A stretch of 64,000 bases of DNA from Sympetrum striolatum (Eukaryota > Arthropoda > Insecta > Odonata > Libellulidae). Shown here one piece after another: positions 22,951 through 33,730 of this stretch (positions are counted from its first letter, which is position 1; every line of letters begins with the position of its first letter). The notes under the pieces are model-generated. The model was not told the DNA's origin, did no database searches, and saw nothing but the letters and a program-made list of their open reading frames with translations. Where the stretch lies: positions 34,319,393 through 34,383,392 of the forward strand of contig OX388350.1 in the NCBI GenBank assembly GCA_947579665.1, given 5' to 3'. A program made the translations under genes and the position numbers.

Positions 22951-23457
22951 GACAAAATTGGCAAAGAAAACAAATCAGGTATATACAAATTGAGTTGTAA
23001 TGACTGCGGTGCTATCTAAATCGGACAAACAAAAAGAAATTTATACACCAGAACTAAAGTACACAGACAATCTTTCAATAACAACTCCTACGCCGCTCAC
23101 TTTGCCAAACATTTGCTCGAAGAAAAACATTATTCTGATTTCTCCGTCAACCTTATCCATGGCCAGTCCAATTGGGGTAAATTGAACTACCTGGAGCAAC
23201 TCGAAATAATACAACACAAACAATATAATTACACCCTCACGAACATACATCTCTTCCCTTATCACTCCCCGCTGCTGTCGACCGTTGGTCTCCTTCCGGC
23301 CCTTCCCCCTCCTCCCCCCCAATACACCTACTTAACCTTTTTCACAAGTTGCCCAAAACTAAGTTACAATTTGACCAAGGTCCACTTCCTTCTTTCTGGT
23401 CCCTGTTGTATATATAAGGCCCTGCTTGCTTGTAAGTTTTGCATGATGATGAATTAA
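22951..23457 (+). pseudogene. Penelope-like retroelement, GIY-YIG endonuclease end of the ORF, broken
   Basis: In frame from about 22951 the sequence reads NKSGIYKLSCNDCGAI, stop, IGQTKRNLYTRTK, then NNNSYAAHFAKHLLEEKHYS and GKLNYLEQLEIIQHK. This is the C-terminal GIY-YIG endonuclease of Penelope-like elements: GIY at the start, an IYIGQT motif whose tyrosine codon is now TAA (23017-23019), then the cysteine-containing SCNDC finger and the AKHL..EKH region. After the stop the frame stays open to 23457 and runs into the terminal repeat. The reverse transcriptase domain upstream is missing. A single nonsense change in the endonuclease suggests a fairly recent death compared with the LINE copies. 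Confidence 0.85.
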
Positions 23458-23520
23458 TTTGTTCGAAACCGGTCGTCTTAATAAATGTATCTCAGTGGGA
23501 TTTTAACATGGTTATTTTAT
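23436..23520 (+). repeat. Penelope element 3' terminal repeat with hammerhead-like core
   Basis: 23442-23473 reads (C)ATGATGAT, a GAAT/GTTC hairpin, then GAAACCGGTC, followed by TTAATAAATGTATCTCAGTG. The hairpin and the GAAAC-CGGTC part fit a hammerhead with a GTC triplet; the leading CTGATGA has an A where the second base should be T or has gained one base. It directly follows the endonuclease frame, which ties this motif class to Penelope elements in this genome. Confidence 0.6.
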
Positions 23521-23654
23521 TTTACCTGTGATACTTGGTAAGGTTTGAAGGATTCCTTTACGGAGTAAATATATGAAAATAATAATCACGTATTTACTGA
23601 TCAAATTTTAGTCTAACTAGAATATTATTAGAATTGAGCTTTACAGGGAACGCA

Positions 23655-23825
23655 AATCAGGATTTAATCATGATTCGAACATGGAACCTCGAATTTGAAA
23701 GTCTAGAAGGCTAACTACTATTCCATAGAGGCCGGAAATGTACCGGAGATGCATAGATACGAACCCAGTACTTTCAGTATCCGGAGCAGGCTCTCTACCA
23801 ATATGAATCTCATGAAGAGAGCGAT
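23655..23825 (-). repeat. two tandem tRNA-like SINE heads
   Basis: Head 1 (23825-23740, minus) has TTGGTAGAGAGCCTGCTC as an A-box-like region and TGGGTTCGTATC as B box. Head 2 (23735-23655, minus) has TAGTAGTTAGCC and a B-box-like ATGTTCGAATCATG. Both are on the same strand, one after the other. The 81-codon minus frame here is just their translation. Neither folds as a complete tRNA. Confidence 0.6.
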
Positions 23826-25339
23826 ACTCTGTAGAACTTCTGAACGAGAACTCAAGAGATAACGCTTTAAAGAAAGGTAAAAAGATATAAAAAATATAAA
23901 AAATATACATCACACGCTAAAGCACAATAACCATCTGAAAACAGTTTGGGAAAGCATGGTGGAAAGGGCAAAGCAAAGAGGAATACCTAGGCTAAATTAC
24001 GTTGAACAGGTAAAATATTTTAAGGGGTCGAAGCTACAAGTAATGGCCTTTTCGTTAAAATGAGACCGGCAAAAAAGCGATCCTTTCATTCTTACTTTAA
24101 ATGGATTCTTATACATGTTTATCGGGAGTTCAATTTGTTATACCTCGGCAGAGTTTCGAAGGACTTCAATCATAATTCAATAATAATAGTTCAATCGGAG
24201 CACCGAATGGTTCTTTGTTGTTCCGCTCGAAAGTGTTGCTTCTCTGATGCTTAGACGTGGAGTGGCGGTAGGAGATGCGATTTTCGTTGACATTGGAGAA
24301 GTAAGACCACCAACGATCTCTGCTTTAGAAGTGTTTGCATAGCGGCGGAAGCTTCGGTGATGTTTTTCGGTGAAAAGTGAATCAGTGCTTTGCGAAAGGT
24401 TCTCAACGACAACATCTTTACGTCGATGTTGAACTAAACTAACGTAGTTTACGTCAAGTCTACGTCAACGTCGTTAACTTAGAGTCCTCAGCAAATGGAA
24501 GCAAGTATTTATTCACTAATTTGTAACTTTTTAATGTTTCTAGAGGTTGCTTGAAGTACGCTGGTGGGCGAGTCGAAGTTCACTAGGGATGTTTTCTTTA
24601 CCATTATTGGGTATATATCTGTATTGGATTTTTAGCGATTGTACTCATTCACGTTCCTAGTGCAAAAATTCCGATATAAAATAAAAACTAACATAAGCAG
24701 TAGATGGAGCCTGCACTTCGCGGGTTCCCATATTAGAAAAAAATTTAACGCTGTAAAATTACTAGGTATATTAAAGTATACCAGTATAGTAGTTTAAACC
24801 GGTCGTTTACTTTCATTAAACCACGTGGAATTTTTAGTACTTTTATCCTTTTCCTAGAAAGAAAGAGATCAAATTGTATGCCTCGATTATTTCCAGCAAT
24901 GAATTAAACTAGAAAAATCTATCAAACATTTGGATTATAATTAGATTTTTATTTGATTTAGAATTAAATTGAAAAATTCCAGAGTGTGGAAATTGGATTA
25001 TATTGAAATAACCTCACGAAATTTTCTCCAAATCTATTACGCTGCTACCTGGCCAAATGGCCAAATTACAGTGCAAATTGAAATTAAATTATACAGAAAA
25101 TACTTGCATTATTGCCTAGGCTAATGCTGAATAGAAAAGGAATGGCTATCAAATTATTTTGAATCACCTCTACTGTCAGACTTTCCATATTGAAACATTT
25201 CTCAAATCCGTCGTAGTACATTTCTCTGATGTTATTTCAGATTTTCTTTAGGTATTCATTATCATATGGGGTGGGCAATCTGCCAGTTTCTTTTTAAATG
25301 ACGTCGTTAAAAAATATTAAATATAATATTGTGATCCCA
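23826..25339. other. unannotated stretch, nothing recognised
   Basis: AT-rich except for a moderate region near 24240-24480, which has several ACGTC/GACGT strings (24418-24475). The plus frame 24060-24254 shows no domain. Confidence 0.4.
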
Positions 25340-25344
25340 AAAAA

Positions 25345-25490
25345 GAATTGACTTGAAAAAAGTCCGACGGGACTTTTTTGAAGTCAATAAGGCAATAGTG
25401 GGACCCGGGTTCGAATCCCGGCCCCGTCGGACTTTTTTCAAGTCTATTCTTCCTTGGGGTTTTTCCTGAATGCACAGCATCTCTCGCAAA
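25345..25490 (+). repeat. tRNA-derived SINE with palindromic 3' module
   Basis: A B box, GGTTCGAATCC, lies at 25408-25418 inside GGACCCGGGTTCGAATCCCG. It is followed by CCGTCGGACTTTTTTCAAGT, CTTCCTTGGGG and CCTGAATGCAC. The same tail motif recurs at 29120, 30614 and 63500, and inverted near 16800. Upstream at 25348-25368 an inverted piece of the tail (ACTTGAAAAAAGTCCGACGG) replaces the expected A-box half, so the copy is a foldback form. Confidence 0.65.
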
Positions 25491-26089
25491 AATCACCTCA
25501 CCCTACTTACCTTACTATTTTTTTATATTTTATTTATAATACTTATATAATATTCTACTATTTATACTATAAATTTATTTATAAATTATTACTAAATATG
25601 GGAAAGTAGGGTAAAACCGGGTACCTAATCATTGGGCTGCAATAGATGATTTCCAAAAGTCAGTAACCATCAAAATATTTTTATTAAGATCCCTGATAGA
25701 TTAAAAAACATGATATCAATATCATTTAAGTTAAACATTTACTCATGGCAGCATAAAATATAATTACCCAAGTTGGTGCCAAAACCCGGTTTTGCCGGGT
25801 ACCAGTGTAAAAACCTTTTAAATTTGAAAAAAACCTTTAGTACATATCTCAAAACATGAATTAAGGCCTCTTTCTTATAGGGAAAGCCTCATACAGATTA
25901 TAAAATAGGTAAAATCTGTAAGATATACGGATTATAATAAAAACATATTTAAAAAAAACTTTTATAATGCCCACCATATAGTGGCAGAGAATCAAAGTCC
26001 GAGATGCAAGGCAAATACTGAGCTACAAATGAGAAACGGAAAAAAGTATGCATAATTTCTAATTTGAAAGCAGGAAGGCAAAAAAATAA
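25491..26089. other. AT-rich stretch with a CCGGGTACC inverted pair
   Basis: AAAACCGGGTACC at about 25612-25624 and AACCCGGTTTTGCCGGGTACC-type sequence at about 25783-25802 suggest a decayed repeat pair, roughly 190 bp apart. Nothing else was recognised; the left part is a low-complexity AT run. Confidence 0.35.
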
Positions 26090-26770
26090 ACCAAAATGAG
26101 ACGACCCTTATCGACCTCTCGGTACGAATTCCTTCCGTGACCGAAACGAAAAAAACCCGTCCCGAAACGTAAAAAAGATATCGATGGGAAAGAGATTCCT
26201 CCGCCATTTTTTACGTGCTTTCCCTCTCGGACTTCACGGCCGAAAAATGCCCCGAGACTCTGGAATCTGCCTCACGTTCCTCGGGAGACCCTCATCTCTT
26301 CCAACAATTCCATTCCTCTTCCACTTTCTCCGTTTCAAGGGAAAAATTCGGGCTCCTCCGAGTCCCTCTCGCAAAGTTCACGAAAAGGTCAGCGTCGTTG
26401 CTCAACGCCGTGAAATACCGCCACGACTGACCGACATGTGTCGAGCCCTCATCCGTCAAAACGTTTCGATGGAAGCTTTACTTTTTGTTTGACACACTTT
26501 ACGAGGCGATTTGCTTTGGCAGTGTCTCTCTCCCCCTTCTCGAGTGTTCGAAACGACCTGCCTCTCTGCTTAATGAGTTTGTTTTATGGTCCCTATGGGG
26601 TGTGGAACATATTCTTCCACTCCTGATACCATTTTCTTCCCCATCGTTCAGAAAAACGGTGCCAGATACCCTCGTCTACGTATTTCCAAAGCATTCTCCT
26701 TTTACATGTGTACCAATTAGAAGCCTAAATGTGTATAAGGGTACCCATGAGGTTTTTCTCGATCTGTAAT
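26090..26770. other. GC-richer island
   Basis: The plus strand is C-rich, and four overlapping frames of 60-100 codons are open in several frames. None gives a recognised domain and they overlap one another, so I treat them as by-products of composition. Confidence 0.4.
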
Positions 26771-27640
26771 TCGATAGGGAGGTGTTTTTTCAAAAGATTA
26801 TTTTCATTAAATTGAACTTCTTAAATGATACTTCCATCATAAAAAACAATTAATTGTAACAAAAGCACTTGTAAATTAAATTTTAATTAACTTGTGTGTA
26901 CATATTTGTATATAAATAGTGTGGAATTGTACCAACTTCTGAATATTATCGTACTTGTGTTTTTGTTACAATAAAGTGTTTCGTATTTTCCTTTTCCTTA
27001 AATTACGTTCACTAAGAAGATTTACTTACTCCAAGTATATCGTAGAAAGTTAAGCTGATAATATCTTAATACAAACGCCCTCCAGATTTATGATAAATTT
27101 ATACCAATCAATCCTATGATGCTTGCAAGGAACATTTATTTCAATCTCTTCCGCAAATTTGTATTTTTATTTCTATTTTACGTTTCTAATCTCTCACAAT
27201 ATCAATATGCTATATAATTTTGAAATTTAACTTGCTCCCATTAATAGTTTTTTGTCTCAATACTTCAAATGTATCTCTATACGATTTCTATATGCAAGGA
27301 AATCAGTTTTAATATCAATATCTCAGATTTATGCTCATTCGTTTTATGATAAAAGCAAGGGATATTCAATTCGATCTCTTTTGAAAATGCACTTTTATTT
27401 TAAGTATCCGATCCCTCTCGATACGGAGATGCTTCGTGTTACTGAAATTTATCACGTTCCTATTGATTTGTTTCTATTTCGATATATTCATTTGGGCCTT
27501 AAGATTAGTTTCAAATGCTCAAGGAAAAGTTTGTAAAATCCTTTTGTTTATTTTTCTAGTTCCTGAGGTATCTCTGGTTGAACTGCTTCCAGGAATTTTC
27601 GACTTAAATTTTTTCTGCCTTATTTAGAGCATTACACTTG
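26771..27640. repeat. AT-rich stretch with a degenerate ~245-bp duplication
   Basis: Segments near 27060-27210 and 27310-27430 share CAGATTTATG, TATGAT, GCAAGG, TCAATCTCTT or TCGATCTCTT, and TTTTATTT in the same order. The similarity is weak and old. The plus frame 27252-27536 has no domain. Confidence 0.4.
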
Positions 27641-28225
27641 GATAATCTTTAACGGCCGTTGCAGAACTACCGACATCCTCCCTTACTTTTCCCTTCGCGT
27701 CCCTTCCCGCCCTTCCCGAAATTCTAACCTCCTTCACGTACCTCGTTTCAGGCTTTCAATCTCTCAAAGATCAATTTTCTATCGAATTCCAACACTTTTC
27801 AATTCTCTCTTATCCAATGACCCTTCCCTTGAACTGTTTTTCCCCATCAATTCACTCCTTTCGTCCATTCATTAATCTCGCTCTTTAGCTTACTTCGTTG
27901 TCTCGATTTTCGTCCTTTTCATCTTTTCCTCTCATATTTATTTATTCATTTTTCCCATCATTATTGTTTTTTTCCCTTACTTCTCCTTTTGTAACTTATG
28001 ATTACTATTTTTTATTATTTCATCACATCATCTTTACCTCTTTTAATTTAAATTAACCCACTAACATCTTTTTTCACTTTTTACAAATGTTTGGTTGCAT
28101 TTCAATGCAGCTTTGTTGTTATTTATTAATATGTTTATTTCAATATGTTGTTGTAAGATTCATTGTAATTGGTCGTTTTGACTGTTAATAGATCAAATTT
28201 AAATAAATAAATAAATAATATCGTT
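27641..28225 (+). repeat. pyrimidine-rich tract and probable LINE 3' end with (TAAA)n tail
   Basis: 27650-28060 is C/T-rich on the plus strand. The segment ends AATTTAAATAAATAAATAAA at about 28195-28218, a tetranucleotide tail typical of non-LTR retrotransposon 3' ends. No coding part is visible upstream, so the assignment rests on the tail. Confidence 0.4.
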
Positions 28226-28239
28226 TGGAATATCATATC

Positions 28240-28470
28240 TCCGAAATATCTTAAAGAAGAAGACATCAGACCAAATATAATTGCTAAAAGCAACTTAGAA
28301 GGGTAGTTAACTTATTTCTGTATTAAATTTTCCCTGCCATTATCATATTATTTATATACTAATATGAATATCATAGGGAAGAAGATATTAAACCACACAC
28401 GCAGAAAATTAGAAGAGTATCGTAATTTTCATTAATTTTCCCTGTTTTTATCATATTCCCACTTTTACTA
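28240..28470. repeat. degenerate tandem duplication, ~125 bp
   Basis: 28250-28345 and 28375-28465 share GAAGAAGA.AT, AAAAG..ACTTAGAAG-type sequence, TTAATTTTCCCTG and TTATCATATT in order. Confidence 0.5.
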
Positions 28471-28529
28471 TTTTTCTCATTCCTCATCCTCTAAACCAAC
28501 TTCTTCCTACTATTTTCCCTTCATAACCC

Positions 28530-28800
28530 AACTTTTCCAAGTTCCACTCTTTCTTTTCGACGGCATTCCCCCACGGAACTCGACGCCGTTAAACGGACGA
28601 TACATCATCCTGACTGCGCAACGTTTTTCTCCATAAATATGGTAAAAGGTGAGAGTGCGGTGTGAAAACGGTGGCACACTTGATTGATCTTTGTTCGTCT
28701 ACGTTTGCGTATGTAGATGCGACAAGAAAGGGAAAGAGGCACTTTCGAAAAGTAGGGGAGAAAACCTATTTCCCTTGTGTCAATCATTTAACGCGTCTCT
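28530..28800. other. small GC-richer island
   Basis: Bases 28540-28690 are GC-richer (CGACGGCATTCCCCCACGG). The overlapping 60-codon frames on both strands have no domain. Confidence 0.35.
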
Positions 28801-28984
28801 CAAAACAGTGGTGATTGATAACATTGGCGGTATAAAAGTTGAATGTGAAAATACTGAAGTACAATACTTTCACCCGTGACATAATGATTTGACGAGACGT
28901 TAAATTAATTTCTCTCATTTTCATTTCGATTCGAGTATCTATAATGATAATAATTCCAAGGAAAAAAAAACGAAGAAAGTTCAT

Positions 28985-29180
28985 GAAATATTATGAATTA
29001 CAGAAATGAAGGTTAATGGCACCAGAAATCGAATCTAGGATCTCCATCCGAGAGGTTGCGTTGGCCAATCAATCTATCGGTCAGAGCAACTGTTTAATTC
29101 CGTTTTTGGGGTCTTTCTTCTTTTTTTCAAGTGCGTTTTTTCCTTGGGATTTTTATTAGATGCACGCCCTTGTGCACAAC
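28985..29180. repeat. SINE pieces: minus tRNA-like head joined to a plus tail module
   Basis: 29010-29095 read on the minus strand gives a tRNA-like stretch with B-box-like GATTCGATTTC. 29117-29175 on the plus strand gives the SINE tail (TTTTTCAAGTGCG, TTCCTTGGGATTTTT, GATGCACGCC). Head and tail point in opposite directions, so this is a rearranged or foldback copy like the one at 25345. Confidence 0.55.
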
Positions 29181-29504
29181 AATATATTCAATAACTATGT
29201 ATATAAATGTAATAGTTTTCCTTAATTATAATATTCCATCTTTCGTAAGATATTTAGATTATTTTTATGCCTGTAAATCATGATTTTAACTCTCTTATAT
29301 AATTCATATAGAGCGTTATTTTTGGATTGATCGTGTTTTATTTTGCTTTTTTCTAGTTCAGTCATATTTTTATCACAAGCGTATGCATCTACTTACTGTA
29401 TTCTCTGCATTTCATTTTTTATTAACTTTCATTATTTGTCTTGATAATATGTATCTAAAACTTTTTGTAATTTTCCAGGTTATATGTACATTGTTTTCTT
29501 TAAT

Positions 29505-29790
29505 GTCTTTTAGTTTTTGCTATCGGTAGGTTTGCGCAGGTTTTTCACACTCCCCTTCTTTGTGGGTGTTTTCCTGCAGCAGATACTTTTTCCTAAGCTT
29601 TTCTTAGGTTTTTTTTACATCCGCAATCCCTTCTTACATTTTCTTCTAATTTCTTCTGAGTTTCCTTGATACATGTAATTTACTTATAATAATGTAACAA
29701 CTTAATGACAGGTTAGATGGAAGAGGAGACTTTTTAGTCTCAATATCGCCTAATAAAGACCCTAATAATAATAATAATAATATTTTAGCT
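29505..29790 (+). repeat. LINE-like 3' end, modules A+B (best copy)
   Basis: Module A (29521-29640): CTATCGGTAGGTTTGCGC, CACACTCCCC, GTGGGTGTTTTCCTGCAG, CTAAGCTTTTCTTAGG, ACATCCGCAATCCC. After a link (29641-29700), module B: GATGGAAGAGGAGACTTTTT, AGTCTCAATATCGCC, TAATAAAGACC and a (TAA)n tail. The AATAAAG signal and simple tail mark a retroposed 3' end. The A-then-B order is repeated at 46440-46745. No coding sequence of the parent element is present in the window that I can tie to it. Confidence 0.7.
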
Positions 29791-30540
29791 GATAATCTGA
29801 AGAAAGCGTTGTTTTATGATTGATTTTTGAGATATTTCATCGACAGCTGTAATGGTAGGTTACAAAATATGCTTTGAATATATGCAGTCAAATGAAATTA
29901 ACATGGATTACTAACTTCATACAGTGAAAACATCCCCAATGAAAATTTTCTCGGAATGAGGATAAATGCAGCTTCTATGTACGGTGGGGTACTTCGACAA
30001 AAGGGAATATCAAAAGAGAATAATATATGTACAGTGAGCATTGTACGCATCAAACTATTTGAAATATTGCACAGAAATTCCTCATGTACTTGAATCCCTT
30101 TTTGGATAATTGACTCTCGGTATTGAATATGATAGAATATTATCACGTCACATCCCGAGGCTTTTATGTTAAAAAACCTGTGATTGAAGAGATTTATTCA
30201 TTTTACTCATAAATAGACCATAACGTTCACATACAAATATTTCATCTTTGCCCATCTCCCCTATTTATTCGAGCATTCTAATATAATTTTGTTTGCTATT
30301 AATCCCAATTAAATACGAACAACCCATTTACTCTGTCTCCTTTTCATTTAAATTATTCTTTGTTGGTTATTTTGTCTATCTTATACCCATTGGTACAACT
30401 ATACTTTAAAACGAACAGATATCCTACATCCTCTACATAAGTAAATGAAATACGTAATCAAAATGCCTCAAAAAATAACTTCGCCATATTGAAATCAATA
30501 CAAAAAGGCATGATTTTGCGGAAAGCCATTCTACGGTTCT
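29791..30540. other. AT-rich stretch, nothing recognised
   Basis: The minus frame 29898-30146 has no domain. Confidence 0.4.
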
Positions 30541-30655
30541 GTATGGATAGCGTAATTGGTAGAGCAACTGATCGGCCATCGAGAGATCCGGATTCGAATC
30601 CCGGTATTCTCAGAGTTTTTCCATGTCCATTCTTCGTTGGGAATAAATCCTTTTG
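30541..30655 (+). repeat. tRNA-derived SINE copy
   Basis: A-box-like TAGCGTAATTGGTAGAGCA (30548-30566), a B box GATTCGAATCC (30591-30601), then a tail module CCATGTCCATTCTTCGTTGG at 30620-30640. This is the most complete head-plus-tail arrangement in the window. It lies on the plus strand, ending near a short A/T-rich tail. The acceptor arms do not pair, so it is not a tRNA. Confidence 0.7.
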
Positions 30656-31120
30656 AAATGACATCAATGTTTCACCATTTATAACATGTGACATTTCTAC
30701 GTAGCTGTCCTACACATGCTGGGTACTCATTATAAGATTGTTGAAGCAATGTAGATGTAATGTAGTGTAATAGTGAATCTTTAGATTTTTATACCTCGCC
30801 CTGGCCAATGATTTTCTGCTCGTAGTTTTGTTAAGGTTAAGAGCACTTTCAAAGTAGGTGAAAAATAGCGAGGCCGTAACTTAGCAAATGGTAACATTTC
30901 CTGACATGCACAGCTCTCATTTCTCCCTTCCTGACCTTACGCTGAAAGAGATAAATTCCGTCATTAAGCCTGATTATTTGACCCTCATCCATTACCTTGA
31001 TCACATTTTGGATGTCTGCAAGAAACCTTAAATGCCGGCATTATTTCCTCGTAATCTTTCTACGTGTCCTCAACTTCTGAAAGCTTTTTGCTTCCTCGGG
31101 GGATTAAACCCTAATTTATT
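30656..31120. other. unannotated stretch, nothing recognised
   Basis: Slightly GC-richer around 30900-31110. No frame or repeat of note. Confidence 0.35.
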
Positions 31121-31205
31121 GCGAAAGGTTGCGCTCAGTGGTAATGAGTTCAATAAACATTGGAAGACTTGAGTTCGGCTCCCGGCAGAGCAAAAGTATT
31201 TTTTA
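31121..31205 (+). repeat. tRNA-like SINE head
   Basis: GCGCTCAGTGGTAATGAG (A-box-like) and GAGTTCGGCTCCCGG (B-box-like, 31172-31186) at tRNA-like spacing. No tail module follows. Confidence 0.5.
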
Positions 31206-33289
31206 TTGTCTTGTACATTTTGTAATACATATTATACCAACATGGATTCCGATTTTTTCATCTGTGATCATTTTTAAAATTGCTGAAAAGCCGATATTAA
31301 ATTCTGATTTTCCCCTCAGTAGTTCTTTTTATCACTAGAACGAATCCAACCCCATGCCATTTAGTTTAGAGAAAGCAAAACTTAGCAATACAATTTTTAA
31401 ATGGAGCAAAACCGCAGTGAAACTGCTCGTGTGGTACAATTTATGTCTTGCCTAAAACTTAATATATAAAGAGACTTGTTGAGAATAAAATTGAGATTTT
31501 CATTTAACGTTGGTTTTGGGTCGATATTTTCAATTGAACTTAGTCTTTGATTTTTATTTCCGAGAGCGGAATTCACAGTGACGAAACGGCTTCTGCGAAT
31601 CAACCTTATCAGAGATTGACGGGTTTAACGTTTCCATTCCAATGATAATAATAATAATCTTGATATTGCAGTTATAAATTGCTTCAGGAAGACAAATATT
31701 TTGGAAAATATACACTTAAAATCATATAACAGATCAAAAAGATATCTCAAACGACTTCGGCTGATAAGCTACCCAGAAAAATATTTTTTCACCTGAGGAA
31801 GCTAAAGAGTTTTTTATTTCTAATTAGATATACACAAAATGAATATAAATACAATCAGTGATTTTCCTGAGAATTTGTACCCGCATAAAAAGCCACGAAA
31901 AGAAATATGTCCAACAATATTAGATTCTACCAATTTTACTTTTTAGAAGAAGAAAAATCGTTTTACCCACCTTTTTACCGATTTCAATACATAGGATTCC
32001 ATGTAAAATTTAATTTCGGCAAAGTGTATTGATGTCAAGAGTAATTATCTTCGTCATCCGAGGTATTAGTGTACGTATCCGATGTCAGTGTCAATGAATT
32101 AGCCTTCTCATCGCTTAATCCTGGAGAATTAACGTTAATGGGGAGAAACTCATAAGTTGCGCATGTCGCTCTCAGGTACCCGAGATACGTGATTAAGATA
32201 TAGCAATTAATCAATATCAGCAAGTGCCCTCGAGAGAGTTGCGTTCATACCTAATGGATACAATAGAAAGCCTCTTTGCCAAGGAGCAACTTCCAATCAA
32301 CGGGTCAAGAACATTAGTCCAAGGGCGAAAAATTCGACATCTTTCCATATGTGTGAATCGTATAATAGTCTTAAAGTAGGAACGGTCATAGGTGTATGTT
32401 ATTCATGAGTAGAATAACCAAAGAATGCGTAATGTGTTCTTCATAGTATAAACATCTGAAAATATAATTGTCCTTTAAGCACGTTTAAATTATTTCGTAC
32501 AATAAATGTCGTCTTCTATTTGTTGACAGACTTTAAAGGACAACGAATATACTAGCTTTAGTAAGTTATTCACCTATTTAATTACTCAAGGGTTTCTTTC
32601 TACGAAAATAGAATATCCCGATAAAGGATAAGCAATCCAAATATTGACTGATAGCAAGGTAATAAATTTGAATTTAAATTAAAACATTCCTATTAAATTT
32701 CATCCAATATAAAATTTTCGAATAATCATATCCAAAAGAAGGCAGCGATGTTGCTCCTTTAATTGTGTTCACATCAAAGAAAATGAAATACTCATAAGGA
32801 AAAAATCAGAAAAGATGAACTTCCTTTGGGCTAAAAATATTATATTTTACAACAGCAGCACAAATAACTCAGATGATTAAACGATTCAGCTGTAGCTTTG
32901 TGGTTATTACTAGCATAACATTTACTAATCCTAAATTTAAAAGTTTACCCTCTAGGAGTTTTATTTCAGATGAACTTCTAATGAAGTAGACATACTCCAA
33001 ATTTGACTAGAGATGGATTAAATTCAAACTTAATTAGTTAAGGATTGAATAATAATGCAATGAAATAATTGAGGGATGAAATAGACACGACAAATAAAAA
33101 CAGCTACTCGAATGTTGTAAAGAAGTTTCACTTGCGATAGCGTCCAATTTCAGCTTGGTAAAATCACGTCAATGTAATCATGCAATAATAAAGTTCGAAG
33201 AAAATCTGCAACTGACGATTCATAGCATTACTCAAAATCATGGATATTAATTTTTCATTGATCACCTTCATTCTTCTGAAAAACTAGAA
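31206..33289. other. AT-rich stretch, nothing recognised
   Basis: A short (AAT)n run lies near 31648. Minus frames 31397-31603 and 32035-32223 show no domain. Confidence 0.4.
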
Positions 33290-33730
33290 AGCAACGGAAT
33301 GCGGCCGACCAAAAATAAAATAACTCATTCAACCTCGTGTAAGGCACGCGTAAGGGCGAACGAAATCGAAAATAAACGTATCCTGCTACAGCCTTTTTGG
33401 CGTTTTGTTTCCTTCCCTCAAGCACGCACGTCATTTTTCCAACCTTATCTCTCCCATTTATTCCGACCGGACTGGTTTTTTACTCCCCGTTTTTTCTCCC
33501 CACGGTGTAGGTCACGAAACAATAACTTTCACTCACTCGAGGCGTGCCTCAGATATTTATATGAACGGCAGACTTAAAGGAATACATTCCATGAAATTCG
33601 TATACCAGCGCCAGGTCTGAGGCGTTCTTCAGGGGCGATCAACAATCGGTAGCCACAATGGAATGCGCTGTGGAATGCCATTCGCGGGTTGGGTTCCCGG
33701 AACCGGTTATCGGATGGTTATTACACAAGG
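33290..33730. other. GC-richer island
   Basis: GC-richer block with two overlapping plus frames (33299-33577, 33405-33620). Their proteins share no recognised motif. CGGTTATCGGATGG and GGGTTCCCGGAACCGG near 33690-33710 are locally palindromic. Confidence 0.4.
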
